From contig NC_084828.1 of NCBI RefSeq assembly GCF_033115175.1, positions 95,171,388 through 95,235,387 on the forward strand: a stretch of DNA of 64,000 nucleotides. The letters are read 5' to 3'. This DNA is from Lepus europaeus (lineage: Eukaryota; Chordata; Mammalia; Lagomorpha; Leporidae). A model generated the notes under the pieces. The model was not told the DNA's origin, did not search any database, and saw only the letters and a list, made by a program, of their open reading frames with translations. Position numbers and translations under genes: made by a program. This document shows, piece by piece, positions 12,113-63,930 of this stretch. The stretch's first letter is position 1, and each line of letters starts with the position of its first letter.

Positions 12113-12439
12113 GGGGCCAGTGCTATGGCATAGTGGGTTAAAGCCCCAGCCTGCAGCGCCGGCATCCCATATGGGTGCCAATTTGAGTCCCAGCTGCTCC
12201 TCTTCCAATCTAGGTCTCTGCTATGGCCTGGGAAGGCAGTGGAAGATGACCCAGGTCCTTGGGCCCCTGCACCCATGTGGGAGACCAGGAAGAGGTTCCT
12301 GGCTCCTGACTTCGGATCAGCTCAGCTCTGGCCATTGCAGTCATTTGGGGAGTGAACCAGCGGAATGGGAGACCTTTCTCTGCCTCTCCTTCTCTCTCTG
12401 TAACTCTTTCAAATAAAAAATAATTCTTTAAAAAAAAAA
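12113..12439 (+). repeat. CSINE, full length
   Basis: GGGGCCAGTGCTATGGCATAGTGG through CAAATAAAAAATAATTC and poly-A. Inserted at the tail of the preceding SINE; ATCTGTA is repeated on both sides. Confidence 0.9.
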
Positions 12440-12851
12440 TCTGTAACGATTTTGGGAAGAGGAGGCCTACTTAGAGTGGAAAGACCATTTTGGGTTGTGT
12501 AATTTTTCAGCCAACCCTGATCCTCACTGGCAAGGGTAACTGAAAGTTAGTAACATGTACAAGTAAGCATTGATAGCCATTTATTCATTACAGAATACTT
12601 ACTGCATTTGGGACACCAGTTTGCCTGTAAACTCACAACTAATAAGGCACACTGTCGCAAAACCGTGGAGAGAGACACATCTAAGGACCCAGAAAAGGGC
12701 AAAGGGCACGCATCTGCAAGTGTGGAAGACTCCCATGCTTCTCCACCCTTCCTCCTCCACAACACTTAGACTCACTGATTTCAAAGCCCAGTCTGCCTCG
12801 TTCATACACTCATTCTTGTTATCAAGGCTCCTTTTAAAGAAACCATTTTAA

Positions 12852-13195
12852 GGGCCGGTGCTGTGGCAAAGCGGGTAAAGCTGCCACCTGCAGTGCTGGC
12901 AGCCCATCTGGGCGCTGATTTGAGCCCCGGCTGCTTCACTTCCAATCCAGCTCTCTGCTATGGGCTGGGAAAGGAGCAGAAGATGCTTCAAGTCCTTGGG
13001 CCCCTGCACCTGCATGGGAGACCTGGAAGAAACTCCTGGCTCCTAGCTTTAGATCGGCCCAGCTGTGGCCATTGTGGCCATTTGGAGAGTGAACCAGGGG
13101 ATGGGAGACTTTCTTTCTCTCTGCCTCTCTCTGATTCCACCTTTCAAATAAATAAATAAATCTTTAAAAAAAAAAAAAAAAAAGAAGAAAGAAAG
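12852..13195 (+). repeat. CSINE with 16-bp target-site duplication
   Basis: The duplication AAAGAAACCATTTTAA is at 12836-12851 and 13196-13211. The tail extends into a (GAAA)n tract. Confidence 0.93.
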
Positions 13196-13585
13196 AAAGA
13201 AACCATTTTAAAAATGAGACCTTTGCTGTGAGAAAGGACTGGCTGGGAGTCCATTCTTCCTGCGGAGCATGAATACTCCCAAGAATTTATGTAGAACAAG
13301 AGGCCCAGCTAAAAGCCATAGCAGAATTCTTGGCCAACCCAAATGAAACACACAGCAGATGATGCCCAAGCGCAATAGCCCTGGTGAGTCACGAGTTTCT
13401 CCTGAAGAGGACAGGATCACAGAGCTGGTCCAGGCAGGTGCCAGGGTCCATCTGTCCTTGGAAACAATAACCCAGGTCTGTGCCAATTCAATACTACAAC
13501 CATGGCAAGCAATGAGAGCTTCAAGTGATTAAGATACAACACAAGGTTATCAGAGCGATTTTCTTCTTGGGCTCAAAGATAAAAT

Positions 13586-13931
13586 AGGGCCGGCACCATG
13601 GCTCACTTGGCTAATCCTCCGCCTGCAGCGCCGGCACCCTGGGTTCTAGTCCCGGTCAGGGCGCCAGATTCTGTCCCGGTTGCTCCTCTTCCAGTCCAGC
13701 TCTCTGCTGTGGCCCGGAGTGCAGTGGAGGATGGCCCAAGTGCTTGGGCCCTGCACCCCATGGGAGACGGGGAGGAAGTGCCTGGCTCCTGGCTTCGGAT
13801 CGGCACAGCACGCCGGCCATAGTGGCCATAACGGCCATTAGGGGAGTGAACCAACGGAAGGAAGACCAGATTTCTCTCTGTCTCTTTCTCACTGTCTATA
13901 ACCCTACCTTTCAAAAAAAAAAAAAAATTGG
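13586..13931 (+). repeat. CSINE (young type) with target-site duplication
   Basis: AGGGCCGGCACCATGGCTCACTTGG ... poly-A, with CAAAGATAAAAT at 13574-13585 and 13932-13943. Lies just downstream of the TMEM41A 3' end. Confidence 0.92.
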
Positions 13932-13952
13932 CAAAGATAAAATTAGTCCTCA

Positions 13953-13958
13953 TTTATT
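13953..13958 (-). promoter_or_regulatory. candidate poly-A signal AATAAA (TMEM41A)
   Basis: A canonical hexamer on the minus strand about 860 bases after the stop, just before the CSINE at 13586-13931. It may set the end of the 3' UTR. Confidence 0.35.
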
Positions 13959-14170
13959 CTTAGGAAATGACAAACATTCAGAGGGATACCCTGTCGACAG
14001 CCTAGAGTACTGAATCCATTCTCCTTAGCAGGAGGTAAAGAAGGGAGTCCCGTGCAGAAAGCACGAACAGACAAGGTATGGGTTCAGGAGAATCAGGGGC
14101 CCTGCCCCACGCAGGTGGTAAGAATTTCTCCAGAACACACCCATAACATACAGAACGTGCTCCATTCATA

Positions 14171-14176
14171 TTTAAT
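14171..14176 (-). promoter_or_regulatory. candidate poly-A signal ATTAAA (TMEM41A)
   Basis: A common variant hexamer on the minus strand about 640 bases after the TMEM41A stop. A canonical alternative lies at 13953-13958. Confidence 0.3.
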
Positions 14177-14817
14177 AGCCTGTTGGCATCGCCAGAACAT
14201 GCAGCCATGAGATTTGACATACACAGTAACATCAGTGCATCTGAACACAGGAGCGTCACGGGAATCACTGCTTTTGTGCTTCACGTGGAAGTCCTCAGAG
14301 GTTCCTCGGCTTATGGAAGAGGTAGATCATCAATGAAAAACGACAGAAGACACACTCTGCGAGAGACCAACAGAAGACGCTGAGTGCTGCCAGGGATGTG
14401 GGCTCACGTCATCGCTGATGCTAGTGACATCCACAGGGACTTAACAGAACCTCTGTCACTACAGCCTATCACGTGGCAAAAGAGGCAGGCTAGACAAGGA
14501 CAGTCAGCAGCTTCTCCCAAGGCTGGCGAGAGGCAGGCAACACTCCTGAGTTCCTGGTTGGCCAAAAACATGGAGACAGGATTCCTAGGAGAGCGTCCAT
14601 GTCACAGCATCCTGCTAACCCAGGGCTGCTCTCAGAACCTGATACAGTCCACCGTCCACAGCACACTCTGGCCTTTCTGTTGAGCCACTGCACACAGATG
14701 AACAGTGTCCAAACTATCTTTTGAGGGTAATTTAAAACACAATGAGGGGCTTTAGATGACCACACCCAGCTTACCAACAAGCCTTAGAGTCCAGGTTCCG
14801 GGGAGACAGAGTCCTGA

Positions 14818-24898
<10,081 letters not shown>

Positions 24899-25245
24899 TG
24901 TTTTTTTAAAGATTTATTTATTTATTTGAAAGTCAGAGTTACACAGAGAGTGGAGAGGTAGAGAGAGAGAGAGGAAGAGAGAGAGAGGTGTTCCATCTGC
25001 TGGTTCACTCCCCAGATGGCCGCAATGGCCGGAGCTGTGCCAATCCAAAGCCAGGAGCCAGGAGCCTCTTCTGGGTCTCCCATGCAGGTGCAGGGTCCCA
25101 AGGACTTGGGCCATTTTCTACCGCTTTCCCAGGCCATAGCAGAGAGCTGGATTGAAGTGGAGCAGCCGTGTCTCAAACCAGCACCAATATTGGATGCTGG
25201 CAATTCAGGTCAGGGCATTAACTCACTGTTCCACAGCGCTGGCCC
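24899..25245 (-). repeat. CSINE
   Basis: TTTTTTTAAAGATTTATTTATTTATTTG ... CCACAGCGCTGGCCCC, full length. Confidence 0.9.
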
Positions 25246-25425
25246 CTGGCTGGAGTTCTTGACTCCTGACTTCAGCCTGGGCCAGCCCAGCTGTTGAGAT
25301 CATTTGGGAAGTGAACCAGAAGATGGAAAATCTCTCTCTCTCTCTCCCATTCTGTGTGTGTGTCACTCTGCCTTCCAAATAAATAAAAAATAAACCTTTT
25401 TTGTTTGTTTTTTAAAAAAAAAAAG
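25246..25425 (+). repeat. CSINE, 5'-truncated
   Basis: Only the 3' half is present (CTGACTTCAGCCTGGGCCAGCCC ... AAATAAATAAAAAATAAACC). It abuts the minus-strand copy at 25245, making a head-to-partial-body foldback. Confidence 0.8.
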
Positions 25426-25699
25426 GAACTGGAGGACATTGTCAGAGAAATCCAGCAGGGAAACCCCAGGGTCATGATATTTGGTCAGCATGCAATGGTA
25501 GGGAGCTCTGGCAGAGAGAGAGCTCTATGGGGCGGTGCAAACCAAAGTTTCCTTGGCTAACATGGGATTCTGCAGGAATGACAATATGGGCCAGGGGTCC
25601 AAGGATAGGAGGTTCTAGGTTTGAGATTTGGGAACTGTTAAGTGTGTTGATGTCTACGTTAAACGGAAGTAATTCCTCAAGCTCCTATGCATGAGTCCG

Positions 25700-26420
25700 T
25701 TCCATTCTGTTTAGCAGAAATTTATTGAGCACCCCCTTTGTGCCTGGTTTTGTGCCAGGTGTTGTGGCGGCAAAGACAAACACAGCTGCTCTTGTGGAGC
25801 TTACAGTCTTGGAGGAGCTACAGACGTGTAAACATTACAATACGGTGCAGTAAAGGCAGTGATGGGAGCACGTGGCAAAGTAGATGGTGGAAGGGAGAAT
25901 TGTGGGAAAGCAGACAAGAGAAGACTTTGAACTACAGCTCAGAGTCATGGAGTCATATAAGGAGAGTCCTGGAGGGTTTAGCAGTGTTGCTAAAATGGGA
26001 GGCGGGAGGGGAGTAAAATCTAGATTTCCAGACAGGTAGGCTTGCTGAGCAGTGGCCCTGAGACCACCTGAAGGAGGTGACACAGAAGAAAAAAGTCAGC
26101 TTTCTCCCACAAAGAACCTGGGAAATGGACAGTTGGCCTCCAGAGAAGATAGCGACAGGGAGAAAGTTTAGGAAATGGCCTGTGGCTAGGGGGAGGCAGA
26201 AGTCTTTGCTCAGAGCTGAACATGGCTCCAGGGGACTCAGAAGATAGTTCGGGATTCATATAAGAAATAGTTCCTGAACACAGACTATGGTGAAGGCTCG
26301 TGGCTCCTGCCTTGCAGAACAGTGTAGTAGAGAAGACAAACATTAATGAAAATAATCTCACAGGTATATGTATACTTTTTAAAGTGCTGTGAAGAGAGGC
26401 ACGGTATACTGTAAGTAGGA
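25700..26420 (+). repeat. L2-like LINE remnants
   Basis: AGAAATTTATTGAGCACCCCC ... TGCCAGGTGTTGTGG ... GAGCTTACAGTCTTGG is the common L2 3' motif order. Further L2-like sequence appears near 26300-26400. No gene seen. Confidence 0.55.
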
Positions 26421-26734
26421 GTGAGGTCCAAGACTGGAAATGCGGCAAGAGATGAAGAGATCACCAGTGACAAGGGGAGGGAAGAGGGTCGACTAGGATT
26501 GTGTCTTGGACTTAGGATCCATGTAGCAGACACATTGACAAAGAGAACGGAGGGGAGGCAAGGACAACAAGACAGTCAGAAATTCCAGGGGCTTCCGGAG
26601 AAAGATTTCAAGAAGCAAGTGGTGAACCTGTGACTGCTTCATTTCTCCTGACCCTTGTTATGAGAACTCATGGACATTCATCTCCACTCCAGTAATTAAA
26701 CTTGCCTCTTATCCTTCTTCCATCCTGTTGGCAC

Positions 26735-27145
26735 ACTTGCTATGGTCTGAACAGGCTTTGGTTCCCCAAACCCGTACAGATATTTAAACTCCCAAACGTT
26801 ATGTTAATAGTTAATGGATGAAAGGTAGGAATGTGATCTACTGTGGTGTCTGGGGAGTGGGTTGGGAGGTCTTTAGGTCTCTGGCACATGCCTTAGAAAG
26901 TAGTTCTCATGAGAAGCTTGGTTACTTAAGCCAAGCCAAGTTCAGCCCAGTTCTCACTCTGCTTCCTGGCTGGCCATGGGATCATCCCCCTGTTGACATC
27001 TTGCCTCCCCAGAGGTCTGAACCTATGAGGCTACAGATCTTGGACTTTGAACCCCAAACTGTGAGCCAAAAAGAGCCTTCTTCCCTACTAAGTTGCTCCT
27101 CTCAGGTATTTTCATTAAAGGAAAGAAAATATGACTAATGCACCA
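26735..27145 (+). mobile_element. MaLR-type solo LTR remnant
   Basis: Runs from TTGCTATGGTCTGAAC to CTCAGGTATTTTCATTAAAG ... ATATGACTAATGCA, with GAACCCCAAACTGTGAGCCAAA before the poly-A region. Layout fits MST/MLT1-class ERVL-MaLR LTRs. No internal region or open frame. Confidence 0.6.
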
Positions 27146-27282
27146 TTGATCTCTCTAGCCACAGCTGCTCAGGAAGTGTAGGAAGAAGGAACAAGAAGGG
27201 TAAGATGTCCGATTGGGCGGGAGTGCCTTATTCCATTCACAGTTTAGTCAGTTTTCTGTTTCAGTAAAATATAGGCTCTGTG

Positions 27283-27288
27283 TTTAAT
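27283..27288 (-). promoter_or_regulatory. candidate poly-A signal ATTAAA (LIPH)
   Basis: An ATTAAA on the minus strand about 1.4 kb after the LIPH stop. No closer canonical hexamer was noticed on that strand. Very tentative. Confidence 0.2.
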
Positions 27289-27339
27289 ACATATGTAATC
27301 CATCAGAAGGTGTGCCACACAGGAGTAGATTTACAAGTT

Positions 27340-27693
27340 CCCACAATTTATAAAGTACAGTCCACTTCTGTACCAGGGCAGTGTTCACAGAAAGCAGTAG
27401 GAGAGGAGTCGCTTAGATGAGAGGTTACTGGCCCTGTGGCATTCAGGAATCCCAGAGACCTTCCTGTAGTGGCCATAGGTGTGGCCACCCTTGCACTGGG
27501 TGTCGGCCCAGGTATTGTCCTCCCACTGCTCTGGCCTGTCTGGCCTTGGCCTTCTGGGACATGGCCACAATACCTCCAGGGAAGCCTGAGCATTCCTCAC
27601 ACTGGAGGCTTCAGATGCTCCAAGAGCAAAGTGGTTTATGCTTTGAATCCACCTGTTAGCAAAGGGAGTTACAGCATCATTCCAAATGGTTAA
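27340..27693 (-). other. unidentified open stretch downstream of LIPH
   Basis: A minus-strand frame is open for about 100 codons (27385-27693) with two overlapping open plus-strand frames. It is moderately GC-rich, with no signal peptide, splice pattern or domain I recognise. It could be a retrocopy remnant, part of the LIPH 3' UTR, or chance. Confidence 0.25.
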
Positions 27694-28681
27694 TTGTAAC
27701 TACACCTAACAGGTAGGATTACGCATAGTATTTCTTTCACTGGGCATCTATGTATTTTCTAAATTCCTTCAGTAATCATGGATTACATGGGCTATAATGA
27801 AATGAAGCACATCTTAAGGGTTGGTTAAAATGAGATTACCTATAAAATGATTCTTCTCCACCTTAAGTGAGAAACAAGCCCTGCGTTTCTCTCTTCTCTT
27901 GCTCCATCTGCTGTCACTCTGTGTGGAGGCTGCTTCTCTGTTTCCATGCCCTTCTTCCCTCACACACTTAGCACTTGTCCCTGCAGCTGCCCTCTGGGCT
28001 GTTGGTCCCCTTGTCCTCCCCCGTGCACCTGCACACTGCAGAGAAGGCAGGTGGCCAGGGCTGTGCCTTTCTTGCCTCCCCAGAGCCAACAGCCCAAAAG
28101 AAAAGTTGGTCTTAATAGGCAGAGGCCCCCTGTGTCTTCATACTCGATCAGCCATATCAAAGGAAGTAATTCACATTTATCAAACATCTCACAGATGTGA
28201 CACCCATGAGATTTTCAAAACCCCTTCATCGATTTGCCTCCCCCACAAGAGCCCTGTGAGGTAGGTCGGTTTCATTCCCTTCTACCAGTGGGGAACTGGA
28301 AGGACTGACTCAGGGAATGTGGAGCCCGGTCTACATGGAGACCTCCAGCCCGTCTTTCCCTTGAAGATGCTTGACCCGCAGCATGATGGGCAGAATAGCT
28401 GTGCTGATGGACAGCGGAATCGACAGCTCGGAACAAACGAGGCCCCAGGATGCAGCGAGACAAAGCGCTGGGCTGGCAGAGCCTGGCTATTTCTGACTTG
28501 CCCTAGTTAGGGGCTCCCTTCCCAGGATGGTTTTATAACCACAAGGTCGTTTGATGTTTTATAATGTGACATCCTCAGTTTTTCAATTCTTTTTGTGCCT
28601 TGAGGAAAAGTGAAGGGGAAGCTCAGAAAGTCTGCAGTTTCAGCTTGCTCGATGTCCCTGGTCTGTGTGTCCCGACAACAG

Positions 28682-58796
<30,115 letters not shown>

Positions 58797-58799
58797 CTG

Positions 58800-59790
58800 A
58801 AAACAAAAATGAGACAGCATCAGAATAGTTCTTTCCTTAGCTGGGCATCCAGCACGAATCCTCTGCTATTCACTGCAGTTCTTACGTACCTTACAGCACC
58901 TGGCAAGGGGCGCATCTAGCTGCATGAAGTTGCAGAGTCATGCCTGATTCAGGGCCCCATGAATAGTAACCTGTAGTTTCACCAGGAAAACCATTCTTCT
59001 AAATCCTACCTTCTTCCAAGGTCAAGCCCAAAGGTTACCTCTAACCTGCCAGTCATGAGTACTGTCTTTTTACCCTAGAGCCCCCTCCAATACCTTTACA
59101 TCCCTCGGCGACAGCACAATGACAGCATCTTTTGCAGGATGTACTATGGGTATTTCATACGTGTGTGTTGATCCTGCAGGAGCACGCTGTCTTTGCAATG
59201 GTGTCTCATAAGCTGTGTATCTCTCACAGTGCCCAGCACATGGTGGACTCTGAATCATTGAATCTGCAGGGCCCAAGCATGTGAGTTTAGACTTTCCTTG
59301 TCTAAACACCGGCCTGCAATGGCAGCAGAGAACATGATGTGCCTTGACCTAAGTCTTTCGTGGACATCCGAAGCTGATGACCACTGTAGCCTTTCTTGGA
59401 CCCTCTCCATCTCCGCTCCCCAGGCACCACCTTTAAGCATTTATCTTACTGAGCAGGCTCGAAGGAGGGCCTCAGGAAAAGGGTTGGTGATGGGGAAAGG
59501 ACCAGCACCAGATGAACCTGGAGCACTTTGTTACACCAGAAGGTGTGGGTGTGTTTAGAAACCCAACACAAGGACTCAGAGAGTTTGACAGATCTGGGAT
59601 AACTGGAGCACAGAATAATTAAGGACAGCAATGAGTTATAGGCTTTGGAGAAAAGCGGGAATCTATGATTCTATGACAAATGTGACAAATAGAGAAGAGA
59701 CAAAGACGCTATTTTTAGTAGAAGGCTGAATGCTGACTTGAATGTAGAGAGAGGGCTGGAGTTGCTTATCATTTTGCAGCCATCAGAGTA
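58800..59790. other. LIPH intron 1, no feature recognised
   Basis: Non-coding. A short L2-like phrase lies at about 59225-59265. Exon 1 of LIPH was not found here or further right. Confidence 0.45.
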
Positions 59791-59796
59791 AGGGTA

Positions 59797-60082
59797 ACGG
59801 GGCTGTGGTGTAGTGGGTAAAGCTGCTCCACTTCCGATCCAGCTCTCTGCTGTGGGCTAGAAAAGCAGCAGAAGATGGCCCAAGTCCTTGGGCCCCTGGC
59901 CCTAATGTGGGAGACCTGGATGAAGCTCCTGGCTCCTGGCTTTGGATCGGCGCAGCTCCGGCCGTGGCAGCCAATTGGGTAGTGAACCAGCGGATGGAAG
60001 ACCTCTCTCTGTCTCTCCTTCTCTCTGTGTGTAACTCTGACTTTCAAATAAATAAATAAATCTTTGGAAAAAAAAAAAAAAA
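59797..60082 (+). repeat. CSINE with central head deletion
   Basis: AACGGGGCTGTGGTGTAGTGGG jumps to AAGCTGCTCCACTTCCGATCCAGC. AGTAAGGGT / AATAAGGGT is repeated at the edges. Confidence 0.87.
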
Positions 60083-60224
60083 GAATAAGGGTTACATAGG
60101 CAAGAACCATTGCTAACTTGAGGTGGGGGGAATTTTGAAGAGGAGTATAAAATTAGCATAGTCATGACGTGTTTCCCACAGGTTGCTTATTAGTGACCAC
60201 AATAAAAAATAATAACTACACAAA

Positions 60225-60424
60225 GGAACTTCAAAAACTTTGTGGAGGCATGGACATTGTGCACAACAGGGTAAGCTGCCTCTTAAGCTCCACATCCATG
60301 TCAGAGTGCCTGAGATCCAGTCCCACCTGCACTCTGACCCAGCTTCCTGGGAGGCAGCAGACGATGGCTCAGTAACACAGGCTACAAGTGGCAGCTTACC
60401 TGCTAAGCCACAGCACTGGCCCCA
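60225..60424. repeat. composite of CSINE fragments in both orientations
   Basis: A degenerate plus-strand head (GGACATTGTGCACAACAGGGTAAGCTGCC ... GAGTGCCTGAGATCCAGTCCC) is followed by a minus-strand end (GGCAGCTTACCTGCTAAGCC, then ACAGCACTGGCCCC). Confidence 0.65.
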
Positions 60425-60756
60425 GGTTTTTTATTCTTGTATCTTTTGACACATTTAAAATTATTTCCAAATAAAAAGCTTAAATAGAAGAAACAGGACA
60501 GGACCATAGTACTGATACCTGGGGAGGGGCGAGGTGAACTCTGCTATCAGGAAATGAAAGTAGATAGATGCTAAAGACTTCTGCTCAAAAGGGAACAAGG
60601 GCCTGGAAAAACACTAAAGGTCAAGCAGCAAGATGAGAGAGGGAGTAGCAATGAAGGGGGGCTTTGGGGTCCTTGGGTATTGAGACAGAGTGTTATTTTT
60701 GCAAAACTGTAGGAATGTAAGGCCTTGGTCAAGAACCACGGTCAAATAAAAAGTAG

Positions 60757-61065
60757 AAGCAGACATTTAGCCTAGTAGTTAAATACCCTCATTCTACATC
60801 AGACTACATGGGTTCAATTCCTGCTCTGGCTCCCGACTCCAGCTTCCTGCTAATGTAGACCCTGGGAGGCAGCCGTGATAGCCCAAGTAGCTGGGTTCCT
60901 GCCACCCACACGGAGACCTGGATTAGGTTTCTGGCTCCTGACCCCAGCCTGGCCCAGTCTCAGCCATTGTGGGCATTTGGGAAGTGAAGTAGTAGATGGG
61001 AGCTCTGTCTGTTTTTCTCTATGCCCCTGAAATGAATTTTTGAAAATTAAAAACATAATTTTTTA
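60757..61065 (+). repeat. CSINE (older type)
   Basis: AGAAGCAGACATTTAGCCTAGTAG ... GAAATGAATTTTTGAAAATTAAA tail. Confidence 0.8.
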
Positions 61066-61168
61066 AGTATAAAAACTCTCTATGCCCATGAAATGAATTT
61101 TTTTTCTCTGTGCCCATGAAATGAATTTTTGAAAATTAAAAACATAATTTTTTAAGTATAAAAACTCT
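61022..61168 (+). repeat. 89-bp tandem duplication at a SINE tail
   Basis: 61022-61079 and 61111-61168 are identical over 58 bases except one position (TGCCCCTGAAATG / TGCCCATGAAATG). A partial third copy starts at 61083. Confidence 0.93.
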
Positions 61169-61179
61169 GATTAACATTG

Positions 61180-62690
61180 GTATCCAGACACAATAATATG
61201 ATCACTGGGAAGACTGCGTTATTTCTAATTAGAAAAATTCTTTAAAATGTGCTGTGATGCCACACCCATGCCCACCATTGCTCAATCAGTTCAGCCAAGG
61301 ATCACATGGCCATATCACTAACTCCTTGAGCTTAAGCAGTTCCATCCAATTTCTTAAAAATGAATGAATAAATAAATAAATTAATAAAAATTGTGCTTTG
61401 AGACATTCTCTCACACTTTGCTGGGCCAAAGGAGAACAGCTAGGCAGGAAGTGAACTGGAGTGACAAATAATTCCTAGCTCCAAGCTGGAGAGGAACCTT
61501 TAGGATATTCAGGAGAGGAGACCACTTGGTCACTCTTGGGAGGAGGGGACAGCCAGGGAAAACTGGTAACTTACAAAGAACCAACAGGCCCTGGGGAACA
61601 TCTGTTCTGTCTTCCACCAATAGGAATTTAGGAACCATTTGCCCTGGGCCCCTATTCTCAATGAATCTACTCTTGCACACCCAGAAATTGTTCCTCCTTC
61701 ATTCAGAGTCTCAGAGTAGCCTTCACCTTGGAGTAGTTCACAATCCATAATAAATTGGGTCCATTCATATATGTGTCTATTTGAAACTTCTTGTAAAAAC
61801 TTTGGTACTCAGAAGTGCATGAATTTCCCAATTTATAGAATTTGTACAAATAGCACAAATAACAGCTTCAAGGCTAAGAAGGCTTTGCAACCCCTCATCC
61901 TAGAAAACAGGGGGTTAATACTGAGCCACAAACTCCCGGGTTCTTCCTTTTACTCTGTACCATCAGGTAGCATGTGTAGCGAGGCTGGCTCATGCCGTAA
62001 ATATTTACACCATCTGTTCGCCATTTTCACTTCCTCTTCCTGTTCATTGCATGCTCCTGGAGAACACTGACTGACACTTACCTGGTTACTGGTAGAGCAA
62101 GTCCCAGAGCAAATAATTGACAGTTTAATTAGTCATCTTATTGACCAGGTGGTGTCTAGGGTTGGGGCTGAGCCTCTCAGTCATAGCCATAGTAAAACTA
62201 AGTTTTGTTCCTGGTTGTGCAACTGACTTCCCAAGTAGCCTGGGAAATAATGGCATCTTTCACTTGCCACCTATTTACCCAAGAGAAGAATGCTACAGAG
62301 ATTAATTCCGAATGAGGTCATACCTGGGATGACAGATCCCTTTCCCAGGAAGAGAACTTTCTAATTATCATGTCTGTTTGTTTTGAGCCAAACATCAGGC
62401 CGGTATCAGAAGTCTCATAGCCGAGGCCTTGGGAGGCCCCGAGAAGAGTTGAGAAATGTGGGGCTGGCTGTCTTTCAGCCGCAACTGCCAAGCTTCGCAT
62501 TCGTGGAATGGGGCAAGCCACCTCCTCGACTTGCTGAGCCTTCACCAGAAGCCCTTAAAATGGACAGAGTGAAGGGCAAGTAGGGCCTTGTTGTTCTTAT
62601 TAGAACCAGTCTGGCACCACATTTTTAAAAGTGTCTCAGTTATTTTTGTAATGGCACTATGCCCTTGAGAAGGCCATTTTAATTATTGAG
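61180..62690. other. LIPH intron 1, no feature recognised
   Basis: No CSINE and no recognisable exon. Small AT-rich (AATA)n run at 61364-61388. Confidence 0.4.
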
Positions 62691-62696
62691 CAACAG

Positions 62697-63015
62697 GCCA
62701 GCATTGCAGCACAGTGGGTTAAGCAGTCCCTTGGGATGCCCACATTCCATCTCAGAGTGCTGGTTTGAGTCCCAGCTACTCCACACTTCTGGTTCAGCTT
62801 CCTGCTAATGTGCCTGGGAAGAAGTAGATGATGGCTCCAGTAACTGAGTTCTTGCCACCTGCTTGGAGGCTCTGGATGGAGTTCTGGCTCAGTCCCAGCT
62901 CTTGTAGCCATTTGGGGGTGAACCACTGGGTGGGAGATTTTCAGTCTCTTTCTCTCTCTCTATCCTGCTCTCTGTCATTCTGTCTTTAAAATAAATAAAT
63001 CTTAAAAGAGAGAAA
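62697..63015 (+). repeat. CSINE (older type)
   Basis: GGCCAGCATTGCAGCACAGTGGG ... AAAATAAATAAATCTTAAAAGAGAG. Confidence 0.83.
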
Positions 63016-63779
63016 GAGAAAGAATCATCTATGGGGAGCACAGTCAAATTGGCCAGCAGCCTTCAGCTGCCCCATAGGATTAACACAGAAGCCGTGGCAG
63101 CCCAGGCTGATCCCAGCCAACGACTGAGCACTGTCGGGTTACTAGACCCGAGCTGGGCAAGCCTTCTTGCCCTATGTGGGCCTCCTCTAACCAGCACTTT
63201 TGGCTCAAGGACTCCCTACCGGTTTGGCTGAAATATTCTCCGAGCTGTGCTGGGGTCTGAGGTCTTCCTACCCAGTGCTTCCTTCCCTCTCTCCTTTCCC
63301 AGGTGCCAGACCTGCACTATGGTGGGGAGACTTTCTCTGCCTGCTTCTGCTCCTTCACACCCACTCCCTCCAACTGACCTCCTGCATGTCCACTCCTGTC
63401 TTGACGTCTGCTTCTCAGAATGTGCTGTACATAAGAATTAACTTCTAGAACCATCTTCCCCCAATTATAGTTTTAGTTCTATAAAGTACACACCTGTGGC
63501 TCTCCATAAGTCCGTTTCCTAGGTTCCTCCCTTTGCCCCCAAGTGATGATCTCTTCCTGTCTTTTCAAGGAAGGCTTGTGGTTAATCTAAATCCTAAATT
63601 CACTCATATCTGGAAATGAATTATTTAGCCCAAATGAAGCCCTGGCCTTGCACAATATTCTTGCCTTCAGGAAGAATTATAGATATTCTACTTTCTTCTA
63701 TTGAATTCTACTCTAGAAAACTTTTCCTCTCATATACCACTTGCCCTTTTCCTGCCATATACCTCAAGCATATTTCCTT

Positions 63780-63930
63780 ATTCTAGAGTAACTTCCCCCA
63801 ACTAGGGTCAAAGCTCCAGGATGATCAGTTTTTTTTTTTTATCTTTTTTTATCCATTGTATTCCCAGTGCCAAGCTCAGAGTTGGCATCAATAAATAATT
63901 CCTGAATAAATGAGTATCAACCTGGTAACA
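63780..63930 (+). repeat. L2-like LINE 3' end
   Basis: TATCCATTGTATTCCCAGTGCC ... CAGAGTTGGCATCAATAAATAATTCCTGAATAAATGAG follows the L2 3' terminus. The stretch 63016-63780 holds nothing I recognise. Confidence 0.65.

Noticed and set aside
26735-27145. Intact endogenous retrovirus
   Set aside because: Only a decayed solo LTR-like segment is present; no gag, pol or env-like reading frame is nearby.
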